Of a DNA stretch of 64,000 nucleotides, positions 1 to 8,545 are shown one piece after another (positions within the stretch are counted from its first letter, which is position 1; each line of letters starts with the position of its first letter). The translations under genes and the position numbers were made by a program. The notes under the pieces were generated by a model. That model had not been told where the DNA came from and ran no database searches. It saw only the letters and a program-made list of their open reading frames with translations. This stretch comes from Thalassospiraceae bacterium LMO-JJ14 (lineage in GTDB: Bacteria; Pseudomonadota; Alphaproteobacteria; Rhodospirillales; Casp-alpha2). Where the stretch lies: contig CP134604.1 in assembly GCA_021555105.2 (NCBI GenBank), forward strand, positions 2,952,501-3,016,500. Reading direction: 5' to 3'.

Positions 1-190
1 TTTCCTCCGTAGAGCGTATGCGGTATTAGCCTTCGTTTCCAAAGGTTGTTCCCCACTCCAGGGCAGGTTCCCACGCGTTACTCACCCGTTCGCCACTAGG
101 CACCCGGAGCAAGCTCCGGACCTCGTTCGACTTGCATGTGTTAGGCATGCCGCCAGCGTTCGTTCTGAGCCAGGATCAAACTCTCAAGTT
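1..190 (-). rRNA. rrs: 16S ribosomal RNA, 5' end (partial)
   Basis: Read on the minus strand, the stretch ending near 190 begins with the universal 16S start (AGAGTTTGATCCTGGCTCAG is at 186-167), followed by the conserved blocks AACGCTGGCGGCATGCC, ACATGCAAGTCGAACG and GTGAGTAACGCGTGGGAA. The rest of the gene runs off the left edge of the window. The helix-6 region and the block around 1-60 are of alphaproteobacterial type. The mature 5' end is set near 190 by analogy with E. coli and could be off by a few bases. Confidence 0.97.
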
Positions 191-507
191 GATTTGCCGA
201 TGCCCTGCAAGCAAGACACCGAAAACCGACAAGAACCTGTCCTCGCACAATCGTGGCTGCTCAATACCGCCATCACTCCAATAAAGAAGCAACAACGCCA
301 AAAAGCAGTTCCGATACGTGAGAAGACAAACTCCATAAGATGTCCTCGATGAACAACAAGCCGCCGCCCACGTATCTCTTCCGTATTCACAATGTATATC
401 AGCGTGCGCCTGGATTTAAGCCCGAAACGCTCACGAGAAAGCCTAGAGCGGCACTCTCGCGTCTCGCGGGGCGTCGGAAGAAGATCCAACGCCCCGCGAG
501 AGACGGG
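191..507 (-). promoter_or_regulatory. rRNA operon leader, with 5'-terminal hairpin
   Basis: This is the transcribed leader between the rrn promoter and 16S. Its very start holds a perfect 13-bp GC-rich inverted repeat: arms 462-474 and 489-501, 14-base loop. The nascent transcript would therefore begin with a stable hairpin. A weak boxA-like sequence (TTGCTTCTTTA on the minus strand, about 281-292) is a candidate antitermination site. I see no protein-coding gene in this stretch. Confidence 0.55.
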
Positions 508-537
508 GTTATAGGCCCTCAGCATCGATACTGTCAA
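508..537 (-). promoter_or_regulatory. rRNA operon promoter
   Basis: On the minus strand a perfect -35 box TTGACA (537-532) is followed by an 18-base spacer and TATAAC (513-508). An A-rich stretch lies just upstream (around 538-552) and could act as an UP element. Transcription would start near 500-502, about 310 bases before the 16S 5' end. This is the expected position and strength for an rrn promoter. I see no second strong promoter nearby. Confidence 0.75.
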
Positions 538-920
538 ATCTTTTTCATATTCCCCAAAATACGCCTTAACTCATTGATAATAAATATTTTAATCCGCATC
601 GAGATGCACTGGAAGCTGAAATAATAAAAGTTTTCCTTAAAAAAAATCAACAAGCGCCCCGCCGTACTCGAAAGAACGCCCCCCGATCTTGCGCAACTGT
701 TTGTTAATCTGAACCCGATATAGTTGATTCCATTGACAGAATCGCCCTGAAACCGCTTGACAGGCAGGACCGGGGCGGGTCAATTTGGTGATAATCAATA
801 AGGCGGGCCCTGGGCAAATACACGCAACAGCAAGATACGGCCTGTAAATAGTACGGCACACCGCTTCGGTGAGGCGGCTGATATGATTCTTGAGGGATTC
901 TTGGGGCAAAAGCATAAGCT
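538..920. other. intergenic region between rrn promoter and M23 peptidase
   Basis: This is about 380 bases without a supported gene, lying between two divergently transcribed units. It should contain the promoter of the M23 peptidase gene. TTGACA-like words occur on the plus strand at 733-738 and 757-762, but neither has a -10 box at usable spacing, so I do not call a promoter. No repeat or RNA gene stands out. Confidence 0.4.
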
Positions 921-2285
921 ATGAAGAATAAAGGCATTTTCATCCTTGCAGCGGCCTCCAGCGTCGCCTTGCTGTTCGCATTGAATGTGCTTCAGCTCGA
1001 TATCGGCGAAGATCTGACGGAAGCCGACACCATGTCCATGGCGCCGATCTCGCTCGGCAACCCGGCTGCCGCGGCAACACTGCAGACCCGCCGCCCGGTC
1101 GCACCGCATCGCGCCAGCATCGTCCCGGCGCAGCCGGCGATCTATAACCAGCGTATTGAAATCGGCCGTGGCGACACTCTTGCGGAATTGCTTGTCGGCG
1201 CCGGCGTCGAACGAACCGACGCGCATTACGCGATTAAGGCGCTGTCCGAATATTATAATCCACGCCGCATCCGCCGCGGCCAGGATGTCACTTTGACGTT
1301 CGAGAGCGCGCCGCTCTCCGTCGATGCCCGCACACAGACCAAGAACGACACCTTCATCGGCTTCGCCATCGAGCCCGATTACAAAACCGAAGTTCGCGTT
1401 GCCCGCACCGCCGACGGCGATTTCCGTGCCGAGCAGCACGCCAAGGAACTTGAACGGACACCGGTACATGCCGAAGGCAAAATCGAAAACAGTCTATATG
1501 TCGCCGGTCGCGATGCAGGAGTGCCCGCCGTCATTATTGCCCGCATGATCCGGCTGCTATCCTGGGACGTCGACTTCCAGCGCGATATCCGTACCGGCGA
1601 CAGCTTCGAAGTTATGTACGAGCGCGTTCTCGATCAATCCGGCAAATCCGTCTACAACGGCGCCGTGACCTATGCCGCCCTGACGTTGAGCGGCAAGCGG
1701 ATCAATATCTACCGCCATGAACTCAATGACGGCACCGTCGATTATTTCGACGAATCCGGCAAGGCGTCCCGAAAGGCGCTGATGCGTACCCCGATCGACG
1801 GCGCGCGCCTGTCGTCGACCTTCGGCAAACGCAAACACCCGATTCTCGGCTATACCCGGATGCATAAGGGCGTCGATTTCGCAGCCCCCACCGGCACACC
1901 GATCTACGCTGCCGGTAACGGCACCGTTGCCTTTGCCGGACGCAAGGGCGGTTATGGCAATTACATCCGGATCCGCCACAACGGCACGTTCGAGACCGCC
2001 TACGCACACCTCAAGGGGTTCGCGCGTGGCGTCCGCAGCGGCAAACGCGTCGAGCAGGGGCAGATTATCGGTTATGTCGGCACCACCGGGCGCTCGACCG
2101 GCCCGCACCTGCATTACGAGGTCCTGAACGGCGGCAAACAGGCCAACCCACTGCGCGTCAAGATGCCGTCCGGGCGCACCCTGGAAGGGAAAGAGCTTGC
2201 CAAGTTCCTTGAGCACCGCAAAGTGCAGGATCGTCTTCTGGCATCGCTCAAAGGCACCGAAGTCGCCGCCTCAAACAGCAATTAA
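921..2285 (+). CDS. M23-family murein endopeptidase (LytM/MepM-like)
   Basis: 454-residue envelope protein predicted to cleave peptidoglycan cross-links in the periplasm. Residues 1-25 form a hydrophobic signal or anchor segment. Residues about 70-120 resemble the LysM/OapA-like domain found before M23 domains. Residues about 295-415 form the zinc peptidase domain, with the ligand motif HKGVD (His315, Asp319) and PHLHYE (His396, His398) both present, so it is probably active. The start is the first ATG before the hydrophobic segment; its ribosome site is weak. The hydrolase gene begins 15 bases downstream and may be co-transcribed. The family is secure; which bond it cuts is inference. Confidence 0.9.
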   Translation: MKNKGIFILAAASSVALLFALNVLQLDIGEDLTEADTMSMAPISLGNPAAAATLQTRRPVAPHRASIVPAQPAIYNQRIEIGRGDTLAELLVGAGVERTDAHYAIKALSEYYNPRRIRRGQDVTLTFESAPLSVDARTQTKNDTFIGFAIEPDYKTEVRVARTADGDFRAEQHAKELERTPVHAEGKIENSLYVAGRDAGVPAVIIARMIRLLSWDVDFQRDIRTGDSFEVMYERVLDQSGKSVYNGAVTYAALTLSGKRINIYRHELNDGTVDYFDESGKASRKALMRTPIDGARLSSTFGKRKHPILGYTRMHKGVDFAAPTGTPIYAAGNGTVAFAGRKGGYGNYIRIRHNGTFETAYAHLKGFARGVRSGKRVEQGQIIGYVGTTGRSTGPHLHYEVLNGGKQANPLRVKMPSGRTLEGKELAKFLEHRKVQDRLLASLKGTEVAASNSN

Positions 2286-2300
2286 GCGATCTCCCTTCTG

Positions 2301-3077
2301 ATGCGCGCCCTTGCACTTTCCACCAGTGACCTTGGCGACGGCACACCTGTCATTATTGTGCACGGTCTGTTTGGTCGCCGCCGCAACTGGCAGGCGATCC
2401 AGAAACGTCTGGCCGAAAGCGCGCGCATCGTAACCGCCGACATGCGCAATCACGGCGATAGTCCCTGGGACGATGAAATGACCTACCCGGCCATGGCCGG
2501 CGACCTGGCGCGGCTCATCGGCGATCTGGATGCCGGTCCCTGCGTGGTCGTCGGCCACTCCATGGGCGGCAAGGCGGCAATGACGCTGGCGCAGAGCGAG
2601 CCCAGCCTTGTGCGCGGCCTGATGGTCGTCGATATCGCCCCGGTTGCTTATGGACATTCGCACCGTCCCTATATCGATGCCATGCGAGGCGTGCCGCTTG
2701 ATGAACTGGCGCGCCGTTCCGAAGCCGAAAAGTACTTACAGGACGCCATCCCGGACCCCGGTATCCGCGCCTTTCTTCTACAGAATCTGGGGCAGGACGA
2801 GACAGGTATGAAATGGCAGGTCAATCTGGATGCCATTGAAAACGGTCTCGCGGACATTCTGGATTATCCGCAAGGGCTGGGAGCCCCCTACGACGGCCCG
2901 ACGTTGTTTCTGCGCGGCGGCAAATCAGATTTCGTCTCGGAAGCGCACATGCCGATCATCGACAGCCTGTTTCCAATGGCGGTGCACGCTGAAATCGCCG
3001 ATGCCGGACACTGGGTGCACGCCGAGAAACCGGAAGACGTCATCCGTCACATCCGCGACTTCGTGAAAAGCACCTAG
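2301..3077 (+). CDS. alpha/beta hydrolase (YbfF-type esterase)
   Basis: 258-residue soluble hydrolase. It shows the oxyanion-side motif HGLFG (21-25), the nucleophile elbow GHSMGG with Ser87, and the late catalytic His237 in DAGHW, so the triad looks complete. The segment RNHGDSP and the overall length match the YbfF/abhydrolase-11 esterase group. It follows the M23 peptidase gene on the same strand with a 15-base gap and converges on the SPOR lipoprotein gene just downstream. Substrate unknown; thioester and short-chain ester hydrolysis are reported for relatives. Confidence 0.88.
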   Translation: MRALALSTSDLGDGTPVIIVHGLFGRRRNWQAIQKRLAESARIVTADMRNHGDSPWDDEMTYPAMAGDLARLIGDLDAGPCVVVGHSMGGKAAMTLAQSEPSLVRGLMVVDIAPVAYGHSHRPYIDAMRGVPLDELARRSEAEKYLQDAIPDPGIRAFLLQNLGQDETGMKWQVNLDAIENGLADILDYPQGLGAPYDGPTLFLRGGKSDFVSEAHMPIIDSLFPMAVHAEIADAGHWVHAEKPEDVIRHIRDFVKST

Positions 3078-3083
3078 ACCCGG

Positions 3084-4487
3084 TCAGCCGTCGTTCATCA
3101 CCGTGGTGTCACAGAACTGACGGCGCTTTTTCAACTGCGAGCAAAGCGACTTCGCTTCGGAAACCGACGGCAACGGCCCAGCCTTGAGGCGGTAATACGT
3201 GCCCTTGCTGCCGAGCGTCACGCGGCTGACCTCGTGATCGAGGCTCCCCAGCACATTGCCGTGCGCCCGCTTGATCTGCAGCCAGCCGCTCTCCGCCTGC
3301 TTGGCCGATCTGTAGGACGCCAGGTGCACCGCGGGTTGCGGCCCCGACGGCTTGGGTGCTGCCTTGGCCGCCATCGGCTGAGCCTCGGGCGCCGGTGCAG
3401 CCTTGGCCATTGTCCCCGCGGGCTGTCCCGGACCGGCTGCGGATTGCACGGAAAGTTCGATGGCCTGACGCTCACGGGCATATTCATCCGCCGTGATGTA
3501 GCCCGCATCGCGCAGCTTTTCGAGACGGCGGATAGCGTCCGCCCCTTCCATCAGCCCACGCGGCGGCGCCGTCGGCTCGGCAACCATAACCGGCGCCGAG
3601 GGCATCATCGCATCAAGGATCATGTTCCGCTCGGCGGAATGCTGCGAAACGCTGATCGCACGCATTTCAAGCGCACGGCCGATGGCCCGCAAGCGTGCAG
3701 AAATCTGTTCGGTTGTCGGCACCGGCCGGTCCAGTCCCGCCGCCGGCGGCGGTGATGTCAACGGCAGCAACGCGCCGATGCTCGACTGGCGGCGCTGATT
3801 ATATTCATCCTGTGTGATAAGCCCCTGATCACGTAGCGCCTTCAGCGTCGCAAATCGGGACATGACGTTCGAATCGCCCCCCTGGAAACCGCCGATCATG
3901 CTCGGCGATTCCATCTGCATGCCGCCCTGCGCAGCGGGTGTGTTCATCGACATCGGCGTCGATGCGACTTCGGTGCTGGTACGGCCCAGCATCACGTCAC
4001 CCTGCGGTGCGGCGCCGATCGGCACGCTGTTCATACCGGACCTCATCGCCGCTTGCGCCGTGCCGCCGGTTTCCAGCAGCGACAAATTGACGCTCGCCAC
4101 CTGCGACGCAGGGCGCGTTGTCAATTCATTCCAGACCACGAACTGCTCGCTGTCATCGGGGCGGATCGCCAGAACGGCTTCATACATTTCACGCGCCTTC
4201 ACCAGTTGACCGGTGTTCTGGTAAAGAATGCCCGATCCGAGAAGCGCATGGATATCGCGGGAGTTGGCCTTGAGAGCGCGCTGGAAAAATCCTTCGGCAG
4301 TGACGTAATTCCCCTTCGCCATCTCAGCGAGGCCGAGTTCCGCCTGATCGTTTTTCTTGAACGGGCTCGAAGCCCAGAAAGATTCTTCGAACACATTGCC
4401 GTCGAACACGGCGCAACCGCTCAGGAGACCGGCAGCCACACACAATGGCACGATCTTCTTGATTAAGCGTCCTGTTCTCTTGGTCAT
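3084..4487 (-). CDS. lipoprotein with TPR, two SHOCT-like motifs and a C-terminal SPOR domain
   Basis: 467 residues from the chosen start at 4487. An upstream in-frame ATG at 4556 would put a charged extension before the signal peptide, and the chosen start has a purine-rich AGGGGG site. The signal peptide ends in a lipobox (LLSGC). A TPR-like pair follows at about residues 50-115. Then come two short SHOCT-like motifs of the form LxxLRDxGxITxDEYxxxR, separated by low-complexity sequence. The last ~75 residues form a SPOR domain (VHLASYRSAKQAESGW), which in known families binds denuded septal glycan. Likely an envelope protein linked to cell division; the precise role is unknown. Confidence 0.8.
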   Translation of the reverse strand: MTKRTGRLIKKIVPLCVAAGLLSGCAVFDGNVFEESFWASSPFKKNDQAELGLAEMAKGNYVTAEGFFQRALKANSRDIHALLGSGILYQNTGQLVKAREMYEAVLAIRPDDSEQFVVWNELTTRPASQVASVNLSLLETGGTAQAAMRSGMNSVPIGAAPQGDVMLGRTSTEVASTPMSMNTPAAQGGMQMESPSMIGGFQGGDSNVMSRFATLKALRDQGLITQDEYNQRRQSSIGALLPLTSPPPAAGLDRPVPTTEQISARLRAIGRALEMRAISVSQHSAERNMILDAMMPSAPVMVAEPTAPPRGLMEGADAIRRLEKLRDAGYITADEYARERQAIELSVQSAAGPGQPAGTMAKAAPAPEAQPMAAKAAPKPSGPQPAVHLASYRSAKQAESGWLQIKRAHGNVLGSLDHEVSRVTLGSKGTYYRLKAGPLPSVSEAKSLCSQLKKRRQFCDTTVMNDG

Positions 4488-4583
4488 GCCGCCCCCTATT
4501 CGTAACCGGTCGTATACCCGGACGTATTTTGGCGGGCCGACGCGCGTTATGCGCAAATAGCTTCAAGCCCACAATACCTAGCG

Positions 4584-4610
4584 GCCTCCACCAGATATAG
4601 CCGTGGAGGC
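4584..4610. other. inverted repeat between two minus-strand genes
   Basis: Arms GCCTCCAC (4584-4591) and GTGGAGGC (4603-4610) enclose an 11-base loop. It lies in the 199-base gap between the secreted protein gene at 4687-5274 and the downstream lipoprotein gene. No T-run follows on the minus strand, so a classical terminator is not supported. It could be a weak terminator, an mRNA-stabilising stem or an operator. Confidence 0.35.
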
Positions 4611-4686
4611 AGTACTAAAATACTAATCTTTGGTTAAAAAATCACAAGAAAAATGTATTAAGCGGTATTTTTCGGTGATTGTTCCG

Positions 4687-5274
4687 TTAGTGGGACTTTT
4701 TCGGTTCTTCCGCCGGCGCGCTGTTCTCAAGCTCCGCACAGCCGAGCAAGCTGGCAAACGGCAGCTTTGACATCGCACCGCCGCCCATTTGGCGGGTTCC
4801 TTTGATCACCAGAATATCGGTGATCAATTCATCGCCGAGCGCCTGGTTAATGGCATCGATCAGGCGCTTATCCTCGGCCTGCTGCTCGGTCGTCTTGGAA
4901 ATCCGGTATATCTTTTCCTTGGTTTTATCGGGGTCGAAAATATAGCTGATGACCATCGGCTTTTCGTACCATGCACGCAGCAACGCATCACTGATGCGCG
5001 GCCCCAGAGTGCAAACATAGCCGACCTTGTCCTTGGAGATCACGGTGAGAACCGGTGTCACGGGAATATTGGAGGTGGACCGGCTTTTGGCGCTGCGTTT
5101 GACCGGCGCCAGCATGGACCGCATCTGAACATGCGATTCGCCACTGCCCCGAAGTCCGAAAGTGCGCTTCAATTTCAACTGATCGGCAATCGCTGTTGCC
5201 GGCTGAGCCGCTATCACAACGGCAACAGCCACAACGGCACAAAGTGCCGATTTCAAAAACCCATGATATTTCAT
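4687..5274 (-). CDS. secreted protein of unknown function
   Basis: 195 residues. The start at 5274 is set by an AAGGA site 8 bases upstream; an in-frame codon 21 bases earlier lacks such a site. Residues 1-30 are a signal peptide ending in an AxA-type cleavage site. The mature part is basic near its N terminus and has a mixed alpha/beta region (about 60-170) with no motif I recognise. Two cysteines, in GYVCTLG and LGCAE, could form a disulfide. It lies upstream of the SPOR lipoprotein gene on the same strand. Function not assigned. Confidence 0.65.
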   Translation of the reverse strand: MKYHGFLKSALCAVVAVAVVIAAQPATAIADQLKLKRTFGLRGSGESHVQMRSMLAPVKRSAKSRSTSNIPVTPVLTVISKDKVGYVCTLGPRISDALLRAWYEKPMVISYIFDPDKTKEKIYRISKTTEQQAEDKRLIDAINQALGDELITDILVIKGTRQMGGGAMSKLPFASLLGCAELENSAPAEEPKKSH

Positions 5275-5338
5275 AAATACATCCTTGGAGCACAATACGG
5301 CAATTTAATGATGCCGTTTATTCGTATTAGTACGGAGC

Positions 5339-5827
5339 TTAGAGGATTTTTTCCATGTAAACCACGCCTGGCAGCGGATTATCATAATAAGCTTTGGTTT
5401 CCAAAAAGCCCATGCGCAGATACATGTCCCTGGCCGTTTTCAATTGCGACAGGGTATCCAGGACCATGCGCCGGTAGCCGGCATTTTCAGCGAAGCTGAG
5501 CGCCAGTTCGGCAAGCGTGCGGCCCAGCCCCTGACCGCGCCATTGATCGCGTACATAAAGGCGCTTCATTTCGCAAAGCTTGTCATCCTGGTTTCCCACC
5601 GGCCTGACGGCAACGATGCCGGCAACGTCACTGTTATCCCGTGCGATAAATATATCGCCGCCCGGCGGCGCGTATTTGCCCGGCAGGTTCGCGATTTCAT
5701 TTTCGAAATCCTGAAAGCACAAATCAACGCCCAGCCATTGCTGGTATTCGACGAACATTTCGCGCGTGTGCGCCATGTCCGCATCGGACCGGGCAGGCCT
5801 GATGTCGAACGATGCCTTGGTGCTCAC
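5339..5827 (-). CDS. GNAT-family N-acetyltransferase
   Basis: 162 residues. The GTG start at 5827 overlaps the stop of the upstream phzF-like gene (GTGA), which fixes the start and implies translational coupling. The fold signature is complete: a beta-strand block around EMKRLYVRDQWRGQGLGRTL, containing the acetyl-CoA pyrophosphate loop (Q/RxxGxG/A form), then YLRMGF near the C terminus. Last gene of the four-gene unit alaX, tartrate-type dehydrogenase, phzF-like, GNAT. Acceptor substrate unknown. Confidence 0.85.
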   Translation of the reverse strand: MSTKASFDIRPARSDADMAHTREMFVEYQQWLGVDLCFQDFENEIANLPGKYAPPGGDIFIARDNSDVAGIVAVRPVGNQDDKLCEMKRLYVRDQWRGQGLGRTLAELALSFAENAGYRRMVLDTLSQLKTARDMYLRMGFLETKAYYDNPLPGVVYMEKIL

Positions 5828-6606
5828 AATCGGAACGTCCCCTCGACCACAAGCCGCGCCTTGCCGCCGATTTCCACCCGCGCGCCGGACATACGGCAGT
5901 AAAGATCGCCGGATCGGGCCGAGACCTGCCGGGCATGGATTGTATCCTTGCCCAGAATATCCGCCCAATACGGCACGATGGTGCAGTGCGCCGAGCCGGT
6001 CACGGGGTCTTCGTTGATACCGGCGTGGGGTGCGAAATAGCGCGATGCACAGTCAGAACTGTCGCCCGGCGCCGTGATGATCAGACCCATACCATCCATC
6101 TGCTTGATGAAATCGAAATCCGGCCGGATGGCCAGCACGTCCGCCTCTTTTTCGAATACAGCCATATTCTTGACCGCACGGAGAAACCGTACCGGGCTCG
6201 CGCCAAGCGCCTCTTCCAGGCCATCCGGCACAGGGGCATCGCTGGCCGCAAGGGCCGGGAAGTCCATCACCAGCATGTCGCCGTTTCGCCTAACGCCGAG
6301 TGTGCCGCTGCGGGTCTCGAACGCGACCTCTTCACGCGCCGTATCCAGTTTCTCCAGGATCAAGGCGCCGGTCGCCAGCGTCGCGTGACCACACAGATCG
6401 ACCTCGATCTCCGGGGTGAACCAGCGCAGTCGAAACCCGTTTCCCTCCGGCACATAGAACGCGGTTTCCGACAGGTTGTTTTCAAGTGCGATCGACTGCA
6501 TGACGTCATCGGGCAGCCACTCGTCGAGCGGACACACCGCCGCCGGATTGCCGCCGAACGGCCGGTCGGTGAAAGCATCGAGCTGATACAACGGGATCGT
6601 CGTCAT
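5824..6606 (-). CDS. PhzF-family isomerase/epimerase
   Basis: 260 residues, usual length for the family. The N terminus (YQLDAFTDRPFGGNPAAV) and the motif ENNLSETAFY, which holds the family's catalytic glutamate (about residue 45), are both present, as is the later GHATLA. The two-lobe PhzF fold is therefore well supported. The start lies 3 bases after the dehydrogenase stop and the stop overlaps the GNAT start. Family members isomerise dihydro-hydroxyanthranilate or epimerise amino-acid-derived acids; with no phenazine genes here a metabolic side-reaction is more likely. Confidence 0.9.
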   Translation of the reverse strand: MTTIPLYQLDAFTDRPFGGNPAAVCPLDEWLPDDVMQSIALENNLSETAFYVPEGNGFRLRWFTPEIEVDLCGHATLATGALILEKLDTAREEVAFETRSGTLGVRRNGDMLVMDFPALAASDAPVPDGLEEALGASPVRFLRAVKNMAVFEKEADVLAIRPDFDFIKQMDGMGLIITAPGDSSDCASRYFAPHAGINEDPVTGSAHCTIVPYWADILGKDTIHARQVSARSGDLYCRMSGARVEIGGKARLVVEGTFRL

Positions 6607-6609
6607 CTT

Positions 6610-7680
6610 TTAGTTCCCAAGCTCCGCCTCGAGGGCGCGGCACATATCCTCGGTCGAAGCATTGCCACCCATATCCGGGGTTTTCGGCCCGTCACCCTTG
6701 AGCAGGTTTTCGATGGCCCGGATCATGTCCGCCGCCGCCTCTCCATGCCCCAGGTGATCCAGCATCATGGATGCGCACCACACCGTACCGATGGGGTTGG
6801 CGATCCCCTGTCCGGCAATATCCGGGGCCGAGCCGTGCACCGGCTCGAACATCGACGGATGTTCACGCTCGGGATTGATGTTCCCGCTGGGCGCGATCGC
6901 AATCGTACCTGTAATTCCCGGCCCAAGATCGGAAAGAATATCGCCGAACAGGTTCGAGCCGACGACGACGTCAAACCAGTCCGGGCTGGTGACGAACCGT
7001 GCCGCCAGAATGTCGATATGGAATTTCGCCGTTTCGATGTCCGGGTACTCCGCCGAGATCGCCTCGAAGCGTTCATCCCAATACGGCATCGAATGGATGA
7101 TTCCGTTCGATTTCGTCGCCGACGTCACATGCTTGCGGGGCCGTGTGCGGGCCAGTTCAAACGCATAGCGCATGATCCGGTCCGTCCCCTTGCGGGTGAA
7201 GATCGACTGCTGCGAGACGAATTCGTCTGCGGTGCCGCGATACATGCGCCCGCCGATTTCCGAATACTCGCCTTCATTGTTTTCACGCACGATGACCATG
7301 TCGATATCGCCCGGCTTGCGTCCGGCAAGCGGACACGGCACGCCCTCGAACAGGCGCACGGGACGCAGTGAAACATACTGCTGATATTCGCGGCGGATCG
7401 GAATCAACAGCCCCCACAACGACACGTGATCCGGCACGCCGGGATAGCCGACGGCGCCCAACAGGATGCTGTCATGACCGGCGATATCGGCAAGGCCGTC
7501 TTCCGGCATCATGGCGCCTTCCTTGTGGTAGCGCTCGCAGCTCCAGTCCTTCTCGTCGAAGCTGAAGGCAATGTCATGCTTACGGCCGACGGCTTCGAGA
7601 ATCCGGCAGGTCGGCGGAACGACTTCGTTGCCGATGCCGTCACCCGGAACGACTGCGATCTTGTATGCGTTGGTACTCAC
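6610..7680 (-). CDS. tartrate dehydrogenase/D-malate dehydrogenase (decarboxylating) family
   Basis: 356-residue NAD-dependent beta-decarboxylating dehydrogenase of the isocitrate/isopropylmalate superfamily. The N terminus shows AVVPGDGIGNEV. The substrate-loop sequence VRENNEGEYSEIGGR is the form typical of tartrate/D-malate enzymes rather than LeuB or Icd. The metal-site region GSNLFGDILSDLG and the later GSAPDIAGQG are intact. Starts with GTG, preceded by GAGGGG at 8 bases. It sits 26 bases after alaX and 3 bases before the phzF-like gene. The exact substrate (tartrate, D-malate, 3-isopropylmalate) cannot be told from sequence alone. Confidence 0.87.
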   Translation of the reverse strand: MSTNAYKIAVVPGDGIGNEVVPPTCRILEAVGRKHDIAFSFDEKDWSCERYHKEGAMMPEDGLADIAGHDSILLGAVGYPGVPDHVSLWGLLIPIRREYQQYVSLRPVRLFEGVPCPLAGRKPGDIDMVIVRENNEGEYSEIGGRMYRGTADEFVSQQSIFTRKGTDRIMRYAFELARTRPRKHVTSATKSNGIIHSMPYWDERFEAISAEYPDIETAKFHIDILAARFVTSPDWFDVVVGSNLFGDILSDLGPGITGTIAIAPSGNINPEREHPSMFEPVHGSAPDIAGQGIANPIGTVWCASMMLDHLGHGEAAADMIRAIENLLKGDGPKTPDMGGNASTEDMCRALEAELGN

Positions 7681-7706
7681 GTATTTTTCCCCTCAGGTTT
7701 TTTTAT

Positions 7707-8423
7707 TCACGGATTGATAAGGTGCACATTGATGCGCCGGTTATGCTTGCCCTTGTTCTCGATCTTGCCGACGCGCAGCGCACCGATCTCTGATGTATTG
7801 GCGACGTGCGTCCCGCCGCACGGCTGCAGATCGACACCATCGTCGATTTCCATCAGCCTTACCCGTCCCGCGCCCATCGGCGGTTTGACGGACATGGTGC
7901 GGACGAGATCCTCGTTTGCCGCCATTTCATCGTCGGTGATCCAGCGATGGCCCATGGCGTGCGCTTCGTCGACCAGCTTGTTGAGATGCGCCTCAATGCC
8001 TTCCTTGTCGATATTGGTATCCGGCAAGTCGAAGTCGAGACGGCTTTTTTCCTCACCGATCTGCCCGCCGGTGACACCGCCGTCGACGACGGCGCACAAC
8101 AGGTGCAGGGCGGAGTGCATCCGCATCAGACGATAGCGCCGGTCCCAGTCGATTTCGCACGTCACTTTATCGCCGGCAACAAGCGCCGGGGCGCCTTCGT
8201 CCGGGATATGCAGATGCCTGCCGCTCTCGCGGTCCTTGACGGTGTTCTGAATCGCCACTTCACGTCCATCGGCTGTTCTGAGCACGCCTGTATCGCCGGG
8301 CTGACCGCCCCCCATGGCATAAAAGATCGTGCAGTCGAGTTCGATACCGCTGTCATCTGCTGCTATGACCATGGCGTCACAGGTTCTCAGATAAGAATCT
8401 TCGCGGAACAGTTCTTCGGTCAT
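7707..8423 (-). CDS. alanyl-tRNA editing protein (AlaX-type)
   Basis: 238 residues, a free-standing homologue of the AlaRS editing domain that removes serine or glycine from mischarged tRNA-Ala. It has the expected FYAMGGGQPGDTG segment and both zinc-ligand motifs: HSALH at about residue 105 and CGGTH at about residue 205. The start has AAAGGGA 5-10 bases upstream. First gene of the unit running through the dehydrogenase, PhzF and GNAT. A repeat element separates it from the dehydratase gene upstream. Confidence 0.9.
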   Translation of the reverse strand: MTEELFREDSYLRTCDAMVIAADDSGIELDCTIFYAMGGGQPGDTGVLRTADGREVAIQNTVKDRESGRHLHIPDEGAPALVAGDKVTCEIDWDRRYRLMRMHSALHLLCAVVDGGVTGGQIGEEKSRLDFDLPDTNIDKEGIEAHLNKLVDEAHAMGHRWITDDEMAANEDLVRTMSVKPPMGAGRVRLMEIDDGVDLQPCGGTHVANTSEIGALRVGKIENKGKHNRRINVHLINP

Positions 8424-8451
8424 TGAATTCCCTTTGTCGTAAACCCCTACT

Positions 8452-8521
8452 CGTCATCCTCGCGAAAGCGGGGATCCAAGGCATCCGTAATCCTGGGTTC
8501 CCGCGTGCGCGGGAATGACAA
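8452..8521. repeat. palindromic intergenic repeat (REP-like)
   Basis: Two imperfect hairpin units: GTCATCCTCGCGAAAGCGGGGA (from 8453) and TTCCCGCGTGCGCGGGAA (from 8498). Their outer ends (GTCATxCxCGCG and CGCGGGAATGAC) are inverted relative to each other. It lies between the dehydratase stop and the alaX start. A single related hairpin occurs at 56501-56525, so this looks like a dispersed genomic repeat rather than a gene-specific terminator. Confidence 0.65.
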
Positions 8522-8545
8522 TATAGAATGGCTGCATGTGCCGTG

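Noticed and set aside
5824-6606. Phenazine biosynthesis
   Set aside because: Only a PhzF-family enzyme is present; no other phz genes occur, and the family is widespread outside phenazine producers.
5812-7371. Very long open frame on the plus strand
   Set aside because: It lies wholly opposite the PhzF and dehydrogenase genes, whose products have clear family motifs. Its translation is Arg/His-rich and motif-free, as expected for antisense of GC-rich genes.
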